Part shown: positions 17,258 through 25,455 of the stretch, one piece after another
Position numbering within the stretch: position 1 is the stretch's first letter
Layout: each line of letters opens with the position of its first letter
Source of the DNA: a virus
Length of the DNA: 64,000 nt
Virus record (IMG/VR): IMGVR_UViG_3300048929_000179
Location: 1-64,000 of that record
Direction: 5' to 3' (one strand)
The notes under the pieces: model-generated
Seen by the model: the letters and a program-made list of their open reading frames with translations, nothing else
Databases searched by the model: none
Told to the model about the DNA's origin: nothing
Position numbers and translations under genes: made by a program

Positions 17258-18358
17258 TTAGGCACTTAGTGGTCTAAGTCCTTCGTTTAATATGTTAATA
17301 CTTGCATTAATATCTCGGTCATGATGAGAATGACATTCTGGACACTTCCATTCCCTAACAGAAAGATTTTTTGTATCCTTATTAACATATCCACATACAT
17401 TACAAGTCTGACTTGAAGCAAAGAACTTACCTACTTTAATAACTTCACGACCATACCAATTAGCTTTATATTCTAACTGTCTTACAAATTCAGACCATGA
17501 AACGTCGGCAATAGACTGAGCGAGTTTGTGATTTTTAATCATGCTTTTAACTTGCAAATCCTCAATACAAATTACATCATTGTTTTTAACCAATTCCGTA
17601 GATAATTTCTGCAAGAAATCTTTCCTCTGATTCGCAATGTGTCCTTGAAGCCTAGCTACGTGAATTCTTGCTTTATTTCTATTAGAACTACCTTTTGTTT
17701 TTCGAGATAATTCCTTTTGAAGTTTTGCAAGTTTCTTTAATGATTTTTTCATATATTTGGGGTTTGATATCATTTCTCCGTCAGAAGTTATGCAAAATTC
17801 TTTAATGCCCAAATCAATTCCTATTGAATTTCCAGTTAGTTTACGCTTGGACATTTCAACATCTGTACAACACAGTGAAACATAATACTTTCCAGATGGT
17901 TCTTGCGAAATAGTAGCATTGAGTATTCTTCCTTGCGGAATCAGTTTATTTTTAGTTTTAACCATTCCAAGTTTTGGAAGTTTGATGTATTTGTCATTAT
18001 ATGAAATGTTGTCATTTACATATTTTGACTTATAAGAAAATCTATGAGTTTTCCTACTCTTGAATTTTGGAAATCCGCTGTGCTCTTTAAAAAACTTCAG
18101 ATAAGCGCAATCTAAATCTTTAAGAGAAGATTGGAGAGCAGTAGAATCAACTTCTTTGAGCCATTCTAATTCAGTTTTTAATTTCTTCATGTCGTTTGCA
18201 CATTGCACATAGGAAAATGTTTCTTTACTGTTTTGGTACATTTCAATTCGTTTAGCCAGATATTTATTATATACAAATCTGCAACAACCAAATGTTTTTG
18301 AAATGATTTCTTGCTGTTTTCTATTTGGATATATGCGGTATTTATAAGCTTTTTCCAC
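17258..18358 (-). CDS. tnpB: TnpB RNA-guided nuclease (IS605 OrfB family)
   Basis: 366 residues starting with GTG at 18358 (AAAGGAGGTGAG upstream). The N-terminal helix-turn-helix-like domain starts [11 protein letters not shown]. The RuvC-like nuclease residues are present: D in [11 protein letters not shown] (about 190), E in [10 protein letters not shown] (about 275), D in [12 protein letters not shown] (about 350). The zinc ribbon CNVCG...[11 protein letters not shown] is intact. TnpB cuts DNA guided by an RNA from the element's right end and helps keep the element. The gene is full length and without frameshifts, so it is probably active. Confidence 0.9.
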   Translation of the reverse strand: MEKAYKYRIYPNRKQQEIISKTFGCCRFVYNKYLAKRIEMYQNSKETFSYVQCANDMKKLKTELEWLKEVDSTALQSSLKDLDCAYLKFFKEHSGFPKFKSRKTHRFSYKSKYVNDNISYNDKYIKLPKLGMVKTKNKLIPQGRILNATISQEPSGKYYVSLCCTDVEMSKRKLTGNSIGIDLGIKEFCITSDGEMISNPKYMKKSLKKLAKLQKELSRKTKGSSNRNKARIHVARLQGHIANQRKDFLQKLSTELVKNNDVICIEDLQVKSMIKNHKLAQSIADVSWSEFVRQLEYKANWYGREVIKVGKFFASSQTCNVCGYVNKDTKNLSVREWKCPECHSHHDRDINASINILNEGLRPLSA

Positions 18359-18445
18359 GCACTCACCTCCTTTTCTGATTTTTATATCTACATATGTAAC
18401 AGATTCATCTCACGAATAAATTCGAAAGTGTTCTGGGTTTAAGCA

Positions 18446-18474
18446 TAAAAATACACCCACACGAAAGAGGGTGT
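18446..18474 (-). terminator. Terminator-like hairpin at the element's left flank
   Basis: On the minus strand ACACCC (18469-18474) pairs with GGGTGT (18453-18458), followed by ATTTTTATGC. This hairpin belongs to the phage junction; the TnpB element starts right after TTTAT. Confidence 0.6.
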
Positions 18475-18487
18475 TAGTCAATCTATT

Positions 18488-18901
18488 TTAAGAGACGTTA
18501 AGCCCTTGTTTTCTGAGTTCTAACATGTAAATATTCCTTGCGTTTTCATAGCAATATTTTAAAAAATCTTCCCAATAATAACCCTCTCGAAATATGAGTT
18601 CATTACCGTGAAATCCTCTTGCTGCGAGTTTAGCCACATAATCACCCGTAGCATCTTCATAATTCATTGAATCTGTATCTACGAATACTTCTGCAATTGC
18701 ACTTGAAAGCATTTGAAATTTTGGACTGTCTAGAAATTGATACGAACGCTCGTAAACCCTTGGGGAATAGAGATCATAAAAATCTTCTTCGATATATTCT
18801 ACTAATTTTCTTGTAAGTATATTAGCCGTGTTTCTCAAAGCAATAGACATGCATTTTTTAATATATTTTTCAAGTTCAGCCGTACTATTAAAACTTGGCA
18901 T
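18488..18901 (-). CDS. Putative gp10-like tail or head-tail completion protein
   Basis: 137 residues from the ATG at 18901 (AAAGGAGTGTGTC upstream); the longer reading to 18955 lacks a ribosome site. The motif YSPRVYERSYQFLDS, a Tyr/Arg pair with a following Leu-Ser, resembles the HK97-gp10/phage minor protein family, which lies near head-tail joining genes, and the N-terminus is a long helix. It precedes the tape measure gene, from which it is now separated by the TnpB element. The assignment is tentative; the gene itself is secure. Confidence 0.5.
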   Translation of the reverse strand: MPSFNSTAELEKYIKKCMSIALRNTANILTRKLVEYIEEDFYDLYSPRVYERSYQFLDSPKFQMLSSAIAEVFVDTDSMNYEDATGDYVAKLAARGFHGNELIFREGYYWEDFLKYCYENARNIYMLELRKQGLNVS

Positions 18902-18920
18902 GACACACTCCTTTCTAATC

Positions 18921-18967
18921 AAAAATAGAGCAGGAGAGTAGCAAAATATCACCACTCAACCGCTCTA
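18921..18967 (-). terminator. Hairpin in the 19006-18901 gene junction
   Basis: TAGAGC (18926-18931) pairs with GCTCTA (18962-18967), with further inner GAGT/ACTC pairing; on the minus strand it is followed by TTTTTGATT. Confidence 0.5.
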
Positions 18968-19005
18968 TGTCAAAGACACATTTTACTGGGATTTATATGT
19001 TGTTT

Positions 19006-19665
19006 TTAGTATTGATTCCTTATGTAATTCACTTTGTCAATAAGCCTTACTAAATTATTAACTGCAATAATATCGCTTTTATCTACCTCACATAAATCAT
19101 AAACTAATATCTCAAGTATTTGCGTAAGATTGTTTTCAATGGTTGTTTTGTTTTTGATTTTCTTGTCATCTAAAACACTTTTCTCTACAAACGCAAAGAA
19201 TTGAACCATATTCATAAATTCTTTTTCATTAGATTCAACATCTAATACTAGTTTTCCGTTTGATGATACTTGATTAAACTTAAATTTATTCAAATCAACA
19301 TTAAGTCCTCTATCAAGAGAAACTTTGTTGGATTTTACATATTCATTTGCTTTTAAAATTCCACAGTTAATAATTACTCCGTTTGGGTATCCTTTGTAAA
19401 TCGGAATTGTGAAATCACTATTCTTTTCCAGTTCATCAACTATGCCCATTCCAATACCTCGACAATCTACAATTATCATGGAATAATCAGAGTCTTCACA
19501 TAACTCAGCGATTACATCCGCCACATCTTTGGCGTTCAACCCAGGAATTTCTTTCCAATCCTCAAGTCTTACATTGCCAATTTTATCTCTAAAAACATCT
19601 ACATCGTAGAATCCTATATCAGCCGTATCTCTGCTCGCACATACGCACATAATATTTTTATTCAT
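19006..19665 (-). CDS. Orphan terminase-nuclease-like (RNase H fold) protein
   Basis: 219 residues, start at 19665 with AAAGGAG. Residues 45-90 (DVADVIAELCEDSDYSMIIV, then DCRGIGMGIVDEL) closely resemble the segment of the TerL nuclease domain of this same phage (IRIKQLFEDFDADYCVLDMR, then NGGIAVYDLL). The first catalytic strand with its Asp, which in TerL precedes this segment, may correspond to IGFYDVDVF. There is no ATPase domain. It lies in the tail region between a fibre gene and the 18488 gene, not near the terminase. It could be a nuclease, a resolvase-like factor or a non-catalytic structural relative. Confidence 0.5.
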   Translation of the reverse strand: MNKNIMCVCASRDTADIGFYDVDVFRDKIGNVRLEDWKEIPGLNAKDVADVIAELCEDSDYSMIIVDCRGIGMGIVDELEKNSDFTIPIYKGYPNGVIINCGILKANEYVKSNKVSLDRGLNVDLNKFKFNQVSSNGKLVLDVESNEKEFMNMVQFFAFVEKSVLDDKKIKNKTTIENNLTQILEILVYDLCEVDKSDIIAVNNLVRLIDKVNYIRNQY

Positions 19666-19689
19666 AATCTTGATCTCCTTTAATTTTAA

Positions 19690-19763
19690 TAGAAGAGAGC
19701 CATATTCCAGACTCTCTTAACGATTTGTTGTATAAAAATAAGCCCTATTTCAAAGGCTTTCAA
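19690..19763 (-). terminator. Two consecutive terminator-like hairpins
   Basis: Upstream of the 19006 gene on the minus strand are AAGCC...GGCTT followed by ATTTTTATAC (about 19738-19763), and AGAGAG...CTCTCT followed by TCTATT (about 19690-19720). Both follow the tail-fibre gene. Confidence 0.55.
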
Positions 19764-19767
19764 ATAC

Positions 19768-21276
19768 TCATTTTACTATAATTAAATCTATAACATAATC
19801 CGCATAGTTTCCATCTAAGTCTTCTGATGCTATTTTGACATTTGTAGATGACTTCGATACGATTGCGACACTAGCAACATCTGTGGCTCCAGAATTATTT
19901 GTAGTGGTAGCAAAAACTAAATAGTCAGAACTCATATATGCCATAATAAATCCTATAGTATAACAACCAGCAGCCGTTCTCGACACACTTGAAATATTGC
20001 CCGTCGACCTAACAATAGACCCATCTTTGTTGATTACAACCATCGCATGTATGCCAATGCTATTATTCATATTTGATTCCAAAACACCGAGTCTTGAATA
20101 TATGTTATCTACCGTTGTTTGTAGGTCATCAATGTTGGATATTTGATGATTATGAGAATAATTAACAACTGAAACATTTCCGTTTTCGTCAATGGAAATA
20201 TCTGTTCCATTTTTTATACCACCGATAGTTGTAGAAGCTATAGGCAACGTATAATTATTGGCTCCAGTAGCAACTCCCGCCAGTTTAGTTTGTTCAGCCG
20301 CAGTATAACTAGCAGTTGTATTATCCAATGTGGCTTTGTTGTTATGGGCATGGCTATTCATATAAGCAGAACCCCAGTTACTTTTTTCGGTTTCAGTAAC
20401 ATGTAATACCAAATCAGACATGTGTGATATTAACGATGATATTGCCTTGGCTATTTTTCCAAAAGACGTTGTTATTATTTCTCCGCTAATCAAATTTGAG
20501 TTACTTAACGCCATTGTAAATGTTGGAGTTTGATTATTTGTGGTCACATTAGGAACATTCTCTAGGCCAATGTCTGCCTTAGTCGTGTTATGTGGGTTTG
20601 ATCCTGTTGGGTGAGCGTAGACAGTTTTTTCAATGCTATCAACAATAATATTACCATTAGACGATGATACCTCAACTTTATTAGCTCCAGATGAAATCCC
20701 TTGTAATTTTGTTATCTCTGTATCTAGCAACAAAGATTTATTATTTATTTTATCTACTTTATTGTCTAATTCTGAGCTTATTTTATTAGCAGACCACAAT
20801 GAGTTGTCTGTTATTAATCCGATTTTTGTGTCATCTACGTGAAGTCCACCCACTGAATCTAAATCTGCATTACTTATAAATTCAGACAATACTTTTGGTG
20901 ACCATAGTCTAATTTCATTTGTATTGACAGAATCCCCATTTTCACTAGGCGAATATCTTGGAGTAGATGTAAAATCAGATCTTATCCACTCTGTGCCGTT
21001 ATATGCGTATATGCCTTTTAGCCTTGTAGATTTAATTACGTTCCACCATTGATTATTTATACTTGTAGTTATTTCTGCTATTTGACCTAATTGTGGGTTT
21101 TCGACTAATAGCAAATCATTGTATGTATCACATTTGTAATCTATTGTAATAGAGTTATTGTCTAAATCAATTCCCATATTATTAATAAACCACTTCTTAC
21201 ACTCCTCTTGAGTTGATTTATTGTATTTTCTAATCAATCCAACTATTTCGCCTAATTCTGCTGACATTAAATTCAC
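19768..21276 (-). CDS. Tail fibre protein
   Basis: 502 residues. Residues 1-60 are a globular, partly helical attachment part. Residues 60-300 are beta-rich with fibre motifs (WSPKVLSEFISNAD, LWSANKISSELDNKVDKI). The segment ADIGLENVPNVTTNNQTPTF is the well known tail-fibre 'GLxNVxN' repeat. Residues 300-375 repeat the pattern LDNTTASYTAAEQTKLAGVA, and the C-terminal domain (about 400-500) is probably the receptor-binding head. Trimeric fibre expected. It sits between the lysis genes and the tape measure, which is an unusual place. Confidence 0.75.
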   Translation of the reverse strand: MNLMSAELGEIVGLIRKYNKSTQEECKKWFINNMGIDLDNNSITIDYKCDTYNDLLLVENPQLGQIAEITTSINNQWWNVIKSTRLKGIYAYNGTEWIRSDFTSTPRYSPSENGDSVNTNEIRLWSPKVLSEFISNADLDSVGGLHVDDTKIGLITDNSLWSANKISSELDNKVDKINNKSLLLDTEITKLQGISSGANKVEVSSSNGNIIVDSIEKTVYAHPTGSNPHNTTKADIGLENVPNVTTNNQTPTFTMALSNSNLISGEIITTSFGKIAKAISSLISHMSDLVLHVTETEKSNWGSAYMNSHAHNNKATLDNTTASYTAAEQTKLAGVATGANNYTLPIASTTIGGIKNGTDISIDENGNVSVVNYSHNHQISNIDDLQTTVDNIYSRLGVLESNMNNSIGIHAMVVINKDGSIVRSTGNISSVSRTAAGCYTIGFIMAYMSSDYLVFATTTNNSGATDVASVAIVSKSSTNVKIASEDLDGNYADYVIDLIIVK

Positions 21277-21282
21277 CCTCTA

Positions 21283-21600
21283 TTACCTTATTTGTATTGT
21301 CACTAGAGCAGATATTCCACTTTCTTTAATCTTAAATGTCTTAATGGGAGAGAAACCTCCAGTAGTATAAAAATCTGGGGCAGACTGTTCATATCCATTG
21401 ACGATAACTGTACATTCGGTATCTGGTAAAATAGTAATTTTCATATTCGTTGGACTCGCCCAACTTCGTATTATTTCAGATGTATAATTATATTTTGATA
21501 AAAGTTCCGATGCGATTTGCGGTTCTGATAAAATATCAAAATTAATACTAGTTGATGTTATCTTTTTTTGAATCGGTGCACTTGTAATTGTTTCTGCCAT
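21283..21600 (-). CDS. Small structural protein before the tail fibre
   Basis: 105 residues, beta-rich, with no cysteine. It starts MAETITSAPIQKKITSTSIN and ends VTIQIR, six bases before the tail-fibre start. Pattern and tight spacing suggest a virion or fibre-associated protein. No family recognised. Confidence 0.55.
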   Translation of the reverse strand: MAETITSAPIQKKITSTSINFDILSEPQIASELLSKYNYTSEIIRSWASPTNMKITILPDTECTVIVNGYEQSAPDFYTTGGFSPIKTFKIKESGISALVTIQIR

Positions 21601-21643
21601 TTTGTTTTCCTCCTTTTTTTATTCTTGTATGCCATTCTTTGCA

Positions 21644-21680
21644 TAAAAATAGCACCCATACCTTTTACAGCATGAGTGCT
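21644..21680 (-). terminator. Terminator-like hairpin
   Basis: On the minus strand AGCACTCAT (21672-21680) pairs with ATGGGTGCT (21651-21659) and is followed by ATTTTTATGC, the sequence that also follows other hairpins in this module. Confidence 0.65.
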
Positions 21681-21684
21681 TGAT

Positions 21685-21849
21685 CTATTCGTTTATGTAC
21701 ATGGGATAAATCTCCCATTTTGCCTTTGGATATTTCCGCACATTATCCCAAAAGGTTTTATGAATCTCTTCTTCACCTAGGTTCTTATCAATATGGATAA
21801 CTTTGCCCCCAGTAACACATATTTCTTCACATATCATGTTAAAATACAT
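21685..21849 (-). CDS. Hypothetical small protein
   Basis: 54 residues from the ATG at 21849, preceded by GAGGGG with six bases spacing. An alternative ATG at 21870 overlaps the end of the XRE regulator gene and lies 11 bases after GGAG. The protein is acidic with YFNMICEEICVTGGKVIHID near the start and ends MYINE. It is coupled to the regulator gene. Function unknown. Confidence 0.5.
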   Translation of the reverse strand: MYFNMICEEICVTGGKVIHIDKNLGEEEIHKTFWDNVRKYPKAKWEIYPMYINE

Positions 21850-21859
21850 TGTACACCCC

Positions 21860-22075
21860 TCACCATTCATCTTTGCAGCTTCTCCTTTCGCAATCAACCA
21901 TGTCTCCAACACCAACATTTAAAGCTGCGCATAGCCTGCACAGTACATCAATTGATGGCATTCTTATGTTATTTTCTATTTTACTCACTGTTGATTTATC
22001 CACACCCGCAAGTGTTGCAAGTGTCTCTATAGACATATGTCTTCGAAGCCTTAAACTGCGCAGATTAATTTTCAT
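21860..22075 (-). CDS. XRE-family transcriptional regulator
   Basis: 71 residues from the ATG at 22075, preceded by GGTG; a start at 22087 overlaps the ribosome site. Residues 3-57 form a Cro/C1-type helix-turn-helix (LRLRRHMSIETLATLAGVDK, STVSKIENNIRMPSIDVLCR). The C-terminus (GVGDMVDCERRSCKDEW) is short, so no sensor domain. It lies within the lysis-tail module but has its own extended -10 promoter upstream, with repeated TTTCCAT/ATGGAAA sites nearby. It probably regulates itself and the next gene, or a lysogeny function. Confidence 0.75.
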   Translation of the reverse strand: MKINLRSLRLRRHMSIETLATLAGVDKSTVSKIENNIRMPSIDVLCRLCAALNVGVGDMVDCERRSCKDEW

Positions 22076-22095
22076 AGTATACACCATTTCCCTTG

Positions 22096-22165
22096 TTTAT
22101 GGAAATAGTATTTACAATGAAGGGCTTTATATGCATATTATAGCATAAAACTAATGGAAATAAAT
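22096..22165 (-). promoter_or_regulatory. Promoter and operator region of the XRE gene
   Basis: On the minus strand TGCTATAAT (extended -10) lies about 60 bases before the start. ATTTCC and GGAAAT form an inverted pair nine bases apart around 22090-22110, and another TTTCCATTAG lies at about 22150-22160. These are candidate binding sites for the regulator. Confidence 0.45.
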
Positions 22166-22181
22166 AATTTTGTACTTATTT

Positions 22182-22200
22182 GGTTGACTCAGAGTCAACC
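22182..22200. repeat. Perfect 19-bp palindrome
   Basis: GGTTGACTCAGAGTCAACC, nine paired bases on each side of a central A, lies at the stop codon of the 22200 gene. It has no U-tract, so an operator or an RNA-stabilising hairpin is as likely as a terminator. Confidence 0.6.
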
Positions 22201-22433
22201 TATCCCTGAACGTCGACTTTTTCTTCCTGAGCGTCGTTTTTAGCTGTTTTTATACCATCAACAATGACTTTAACCCATTCACTTTCTGGAGTACTCTTCA
22301 ATAATTGAGAAATTTTGGTAAGTAGCACCACATTTTCATTATCCTTAACTACGAGAATTAGTTCTGCAATCGTCTCTAAAATTAAAACTTCCGCACGTAA
22401 TTTTCTGAATTTCAATTTAAAATATTCAAACAT
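22200..22433 (-). CDS. Hypothetical protein of the lysis cassette
   Basis: 77 residues, start at 22433 with GGAGGTAATCG; the ribosome site overlaps the end of the XhlA-like gene. The protein is a helix-rich hydrophilic/amphipathic chain (VLILETIAELILVVKDNENV) with an acidic C-terminus. It follows the two holin-type genes and may belong to the lysis cassette. No family recognised. Confidence 0.55.
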   Translation of the reverse strand: MFEYFKLKFRKLRAEVLILETIAELILVVKDNENVVLLTKISQLLKSTPESEWVKVIVDGIKTAKNDAQEEKVDVQG

Positions 22434-22437
22434 TCGA

Positions 22438-22839
22438 TTACCTCCATGGTATCATTGGGAACATTGCCCCCAGTATGTAAAATATCAGACCTGCCGCTAT
22501 AACTGAAATAATTTTTCCTGTAACTGTATCAAGAAACGCCTTTGCTTCATTCGCTGGGCGGTTTTTAACTTCATTTATTTCTTCAGACATAATGCTTTGG
22601 TTTTTAGACAACGCATCTTGCCCTAATTTTACATCTTTAATTTGAGCTTTAACATCAATCAACTGGTTTCCCATGTTTTCAACTCCATTTGCTAGTTTAA
22701 CCAGAGTTATCTGTATGTCTTTTACTTCTTTTACATCAGATTCCAAGTCATCAATTCTATGACCATTTGAATCGGCTTTACTCCCTATTTTTTCAACCTT
22801 TACTGATAATTCCGTAAAATCTTTATCTGTTATACTCAC
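22438..22839 (-). CDS. xhlA: Haemolysin XhlA-like lysis protein
   Basis: 133 residues. Residues 5-95 are a coiled coil (VEKIGSKADSNGHRIDDLES), and residues 105-128 (TGKIISVIAAGLIFYILGAM) a single membrane helix at the C-terminus: the standard XhlA layout. XhlA works with a holin in host lysis. The neighbouring LLH-type holin supports the call. Confidence 0.8.
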   Translation of the reverse strand: MSITDKDFTELSVKVEKIGSKADSNGHRIDDLESDVKEVKDIQITLVKLANGVENMGNQLIDVKAQIKDVKLGQDALSKNQSIMSEEINEVKNRPANEAKAFLDTVTGKIISVIAAGLIFYILGAMFPMIPWR

Positions 22840-22875
22840 ATTTGCGTACCCCGTTTCTGTAGAATGGTATCTTAA

Positions 22876-23259
22876 TTACTTTTCGTTCTTTATATCAAAT
22901 AGAGCAGTGCCGATAAGTGAGTCTAAGTAATCTTCAAAATCTCCATTTGCTTCTTTTAAACATCTATATGTAACAGTTGATAATGCCTGAATTGCTTTTG
23001 TTTTAGCCAGTTCTTTAACTTCAGCTTGTTTTTCAAGAGTCCAATCATCAGTTGATTTAATGTCCTTTACTTCTGTTTCGTATACGCACTTAACAGCTTT
23101 CTTTACTTCGTCGTATAAAATCATGCCATATTTATCGACTCTTTTTGCCTTTAACCACTGATAGGAGTAATTCAAAAGTGGAATACAAATTCCAGTCCAT
23201 ACAATTGGTAGTATTTCTTTGATTAATGCCACTATATTAATATTTAAAGTATCATTCAT
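22876..23259 (-). CDS. Phage holin, LLH family
   Basis: 127 residues. One N-terminal membrane helix (about 10-35, IKEILPIVWTGICIPLLNYS) is followed by a soluble helical part with VKKAVKCVYETE and, at the C-terminus, FEDYLDSLIGTALFDI. This is the layout of the superfamily 6 / LLH holins of clostridial phages. It would open the membrane for the amidase endolysin encoded at 38489-39373. Good ribosome site GGGAGG at 23266. Confidence 0.75.
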   Translation of the reverse strand: MNDTLNINIVALIKEILPIVWTGICIPLLNYSYQWLKAKRVDKYGMILYDEVKKAVKCVYETEVKDIKSTDDWTLEKQAEVKELAKTKAIQALSTVTYRCLKEANGDFEDYLDSLIGTALFDIKNEK

Positions 23260-23450
23260 AATAATTTACCTCCCTGTTTATCAACTGTAGTCTCACTGCG
23301 ATTCTCTACATATTGCTTAATTTATGGAATATTTTGTCTCGATTCTGCCTTTATACCGTCTTGATCGTCTATTGCCTTGCTTTGTGTCGCTTGGCTCACA
23401 ATTACGACTGCATACGAACTTAGCCACCATTGTCTTGGTGGGGCAGTGTG
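23260..23450. other. Non-coding gap between recU and holin genes
   Basis: About 190 bases without a supported gene. A 37-codon frame on the minus strand has no ribosome site. The only visible structure is a CCACC...GGTGG hairpin near 23425. Confidence 0.4.
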
Positions 23451-23963
23451 TTATGATTTCACATCAGTTAGGAACTTCTCAATGTCATATCTGTAATTAA
23501 CCCGCAGTTTTGCCTTATTGATTAATACTGGATTCCCATATCTCAACAAATCTGCTTCATTAAAACTTTTCTTGTCTATGTGTTCTATTATGTGCAGAAA
23601 ATCTTCTATATATATGAAATATGTATTATCTGATTTGCGAAAGTCGAGAATGAAACCACTAACAACATTTTTGTATGTGGCGAATTTCCTCAAACTTTCA
23701 ATCTGGTGAAAATGAATATCGCCCTTATCTTCTTTGGTTCGTTCAAATGAAAAACTTCCTGCGCTCGTTTTGAGTTCTATTGCATAAAAAGTGGAAGAGC
23801 AACCATTGAACATCATAAAATCACATGGACTATGTGCCGAGAATCGGAGAGCAGAAGATTGGTTGAATGATTGTGCTGCGTCAGGTGGTCTATGTACGAG
23901 TAGCCAGTCTGGGCAACTGTTCTGCCAGTTCTTTTCGAATACCTTTCCTATGTTTTGTGCTAT
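23451..23963 (-). CDS. recU: RecU-type Holliday junction resolvase with apparent AUA start
   Basis: 170 residues if translation starts at the ATA at 23963. The frame has no ATG, GTG or TTG between an in-frame stop just upstream and the ATG at 23816, which lies after essential N-terminal residues. AAGGAG lies nine bases before the ATA (six before the adjacent ATC). The N-terminus reads GKVFEKNWQNS, as in RecU. Then come a conserved CDF near residue 47, ELKT and FHQIESLRK (nuclease core). RecU resolves recombination intermediates. A canonical start would remove the first 49 residues, so either the non-AUG start is used or the gene is damaged. Confidence 0.75.
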   Translation of the reverse strand: MAQNIGKVFEKNWQNSCPDWLLVHRPPDAAQSFNQSSALRFSAHSPCDFMMFNGCSSTFYAIELKTSAGSFSFERTKEDKGDIHFHQIESLRKFATYKNVVSGFILDFRKSDNTYFIYIEDFLHIIEHIDKKSFNEADLLRYGNPVLINKAKLRVNYRYDIEKFLTDVKS

Positions 23964-23983
23964 GATTTATCGCTCCTTTTGCA

Positions 23984-24013
23984 TAAAAATAAGCCGTAGT
24001 AGTGACTACGACT
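23984..24013 (-). terminator. Terminator-like hairpin
   Basis: On the minus strand AGTCGTAGTCACTACTACGGCT can form a hairpin followed by TATTTTTATGC, between the endonuclease and recU genes. Confidence 0.55.
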
Positions 24014-24018
24014 GTTTG

Positions 24019-25047
24019 TCAAATTTGAGTTTTACTTAATTTTGTATTCTTTGCTTTTATGTATCCAATATTCTTGTCGTGTAACGGATGGTATTCACAA
24101 ATACCAATTATTGATCCTCTTTTTAGATATTTCAGAATTGTACTTCTGTTAATATCAAACACTTTTGAAATATCGGTAGTGGTGGAATCTGGATTGTTGT
24201 TTTTATAATCACACACAATCTTTACATTGCTAGAAATTGCTCTTTCGTCGCAAGTATTCCAGTCAATACAACTTAAATCAAATTTGCGAGAAAGATTTGA
24301 TTTTAAAATTGAGTTTTTAATGTAATTTGAATCAGAACATCTACAATCTAAAACTATGTACTTATCACCGAATATTCCATTTTTGAACGCTAACATTTCT
24401 TTGTTGATATCATTTATTCTTTCTTGATGATAGCTTTTGAAATTTCCTCGCTTACCGTATTCTTGATAATGTTGCATTCCATGGACTTCAATTATTACAT
24501 CTAAATCTTTAAGATAAAAGTCATATCTATAATTATTGCACCAATCAAATTGCCTTTTACCTAGTTGCGTCAAATAATTTATATTTAATTGATTTAATAA
24601 TTCGGATAAGTATTTTTCAGGATAACTTATTCCATCACTGCAATATTTACAACAAAACCCAAATCTACTTAGTTGTGCCGTAGAATACATCTTTTCTTTT
24701 CCACATTCTGGACATTTCATGAAATATTCTTTTTTACTTTTAGCTGTAGATATAAATGGATCATTTTTATTTACGAAATATTTTACTAATTCTGGATTTG
24801 TTGTCTCCAAATCATTTATACCTTTAATTATGGTTTTACCATTACAGCAAGAACAACCCACTCCTTTTAATAGATGGTTCTCATAAATCCAACAATCGCT
24901 TGCTCCGCATTTGAAGCATTTGTACTTATATTTCTTCCACAGCCTACCGTTCTTATCTTCAAAGTATTCTCTATCAATTATTTCAATGTTTCTTTTTTGA
25001 TCAGAAAATTTTTCACCTATGTCATACTTAAAACCACTTGATTTCAT
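24019..25047 (-). CDS. Free-standing homing endonuclease, zinc-ribbon plus Vsr-like (PD-(D/E)XK)
   Basis: 342 residues. Zinc-binding pairs occur at about residues 43-75 (CFKCG, CSCC), 110-140 (CPECG, CKYC), as in the DUF4379-type ribbons. Residues 140-230 form a Vsr-like nuclease core with YRYDFYLKDLDVIIEVHGMQ (D and E of the active site) and HYQE. The C-terminal part holds a helix-turn-helix (TTTDISKVFDINRSTILKYL). It is related to the gene at 31494-32489. It interrupts a run of phage genes between the DUF5659-like and recU genes, so it is a mobile endonuclease rather than a phage function. Confidence 0.7.
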   Translation of the reverse strand: MKSSGFKYDIGEKFSDQKRNIEIIDREYFEDKNGRLWKKYKYKCFKCGASDCWIYENHLLKGVGCSCCNGKTIIKGINDLETTNPELVKYFVNKNDPFISTAKSKKEYFMKCPECGKEKMYSTAQLSRFGFCCKYCSDGISYPEKYLSELLNQLNINYLTQLGKRQFDWCNNYRYDFYLKDLDVIIEVHGMQHYQEYGKRGNFKSYHQERINDINKEMLAFKNGIFGDKYIVLDCRCSDSNYIKNSILKSNLSRKFDLSCIDWNTCDERAISSNVKIVCDYKNNNPDSTTTDISKVFDINRSTILKYLKRGSIIGICEYHPLHDKNIGYIKAKNTKLSKTQI

Positions 25048-25123
25048 CCATGTCCTCCATTTATTGAAATTTTAATAGATGACAAATCAATCACTATGTT
25101 TTCAATCAAATACTTTGTCATGA

Positions 25124-25351
25124 CTATTTAATTGGTCTATTTCTAAACCATTCACCATATGCCTTTTTGGTTTCACCTTTGTGAAAATAGCAAACTATAC
25201 GACCTTTATTTTCTGAACTTTCATCTATCCATTTCGGTTGCAGTTTATATTTCGATGTATAAAAAATAATCTGCGCAATATTAGTCACAGGTATAATATT
25301 TTCTTCGCCATAACACTCAAATACCTCTTTTAAATTTTCAAATATCTTGAT
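25124..25351 (-). CDS. DUF5659-like small protein with apparent AUC start
   Basis: 75 residues if the ATC at 25351 is the start: GGTGG lies eight bases upstream. The alternative GTG codons at 25363 and 25360 overlap the ribosome site itself. The rest (TNIAQIIFYTSKYKLQPKWI, then GRIVCYFHKGETKKAYGEW) follows the small DUF5659-like layout: helix, strand, then a strand with F and a Trp-ended helix. It lies between the 25456 gene and the endonuclease. Function unknown. Confidence 0.5.
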   Translation of the reverse strand: MKIFENLKEVFECYGEENIIPVTNIAQIIFYTSKYKLQPKWIDESSENKGRIVCYFHKGETKKAYGEWFRNRPIK

Positions 25352-25376
25352 TAGTATCACCACCTTTTTATCGTAA

Positions 25377-25421
25377 AAAATAGGGAATAAACATCATCGT
25401 AATAGTATGAGTGTTTATTCC
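25377..25421 (-). terminator. Strong terminator hairpin
   Basis: On the minus strand GGGAATAAACA pairs with TGTTTATTCCC (11 bp) and is followed by TATTTTTTACG. Confidence 0.75.
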
Positions 25422-25455
25422 CTTCTCCACACAAACTACAATACGATTATTTTTA

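Larger units (their letters stand above)
17153..18444 (-). mobile_element. IS200/IS605-type element with tnpB only
   Basis: The element carries an intact TnpB but no TnpA transposase, so it would depend on TnpA in trans. On the minus strand its left end follows TTTAT (18445-18449, a typical target motif of this family). The right end holds the hairpin CTCGTCAC-TTTA-GTGATGAG and ends near GGTTCAA (17153). Exact ends are uncertain by a few bases because GCTTA occurs at both junctions. It sits between the stop/terminator of the 18488 gene and the ribosome site of the tape measure gene, so no gene is broken. Confidence 0.7.

Noticed and set aside
23300-23430. 37-codon minus-strand frame before the holin gene
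   Set aside because: No ribosome site and no recognisable pattern.
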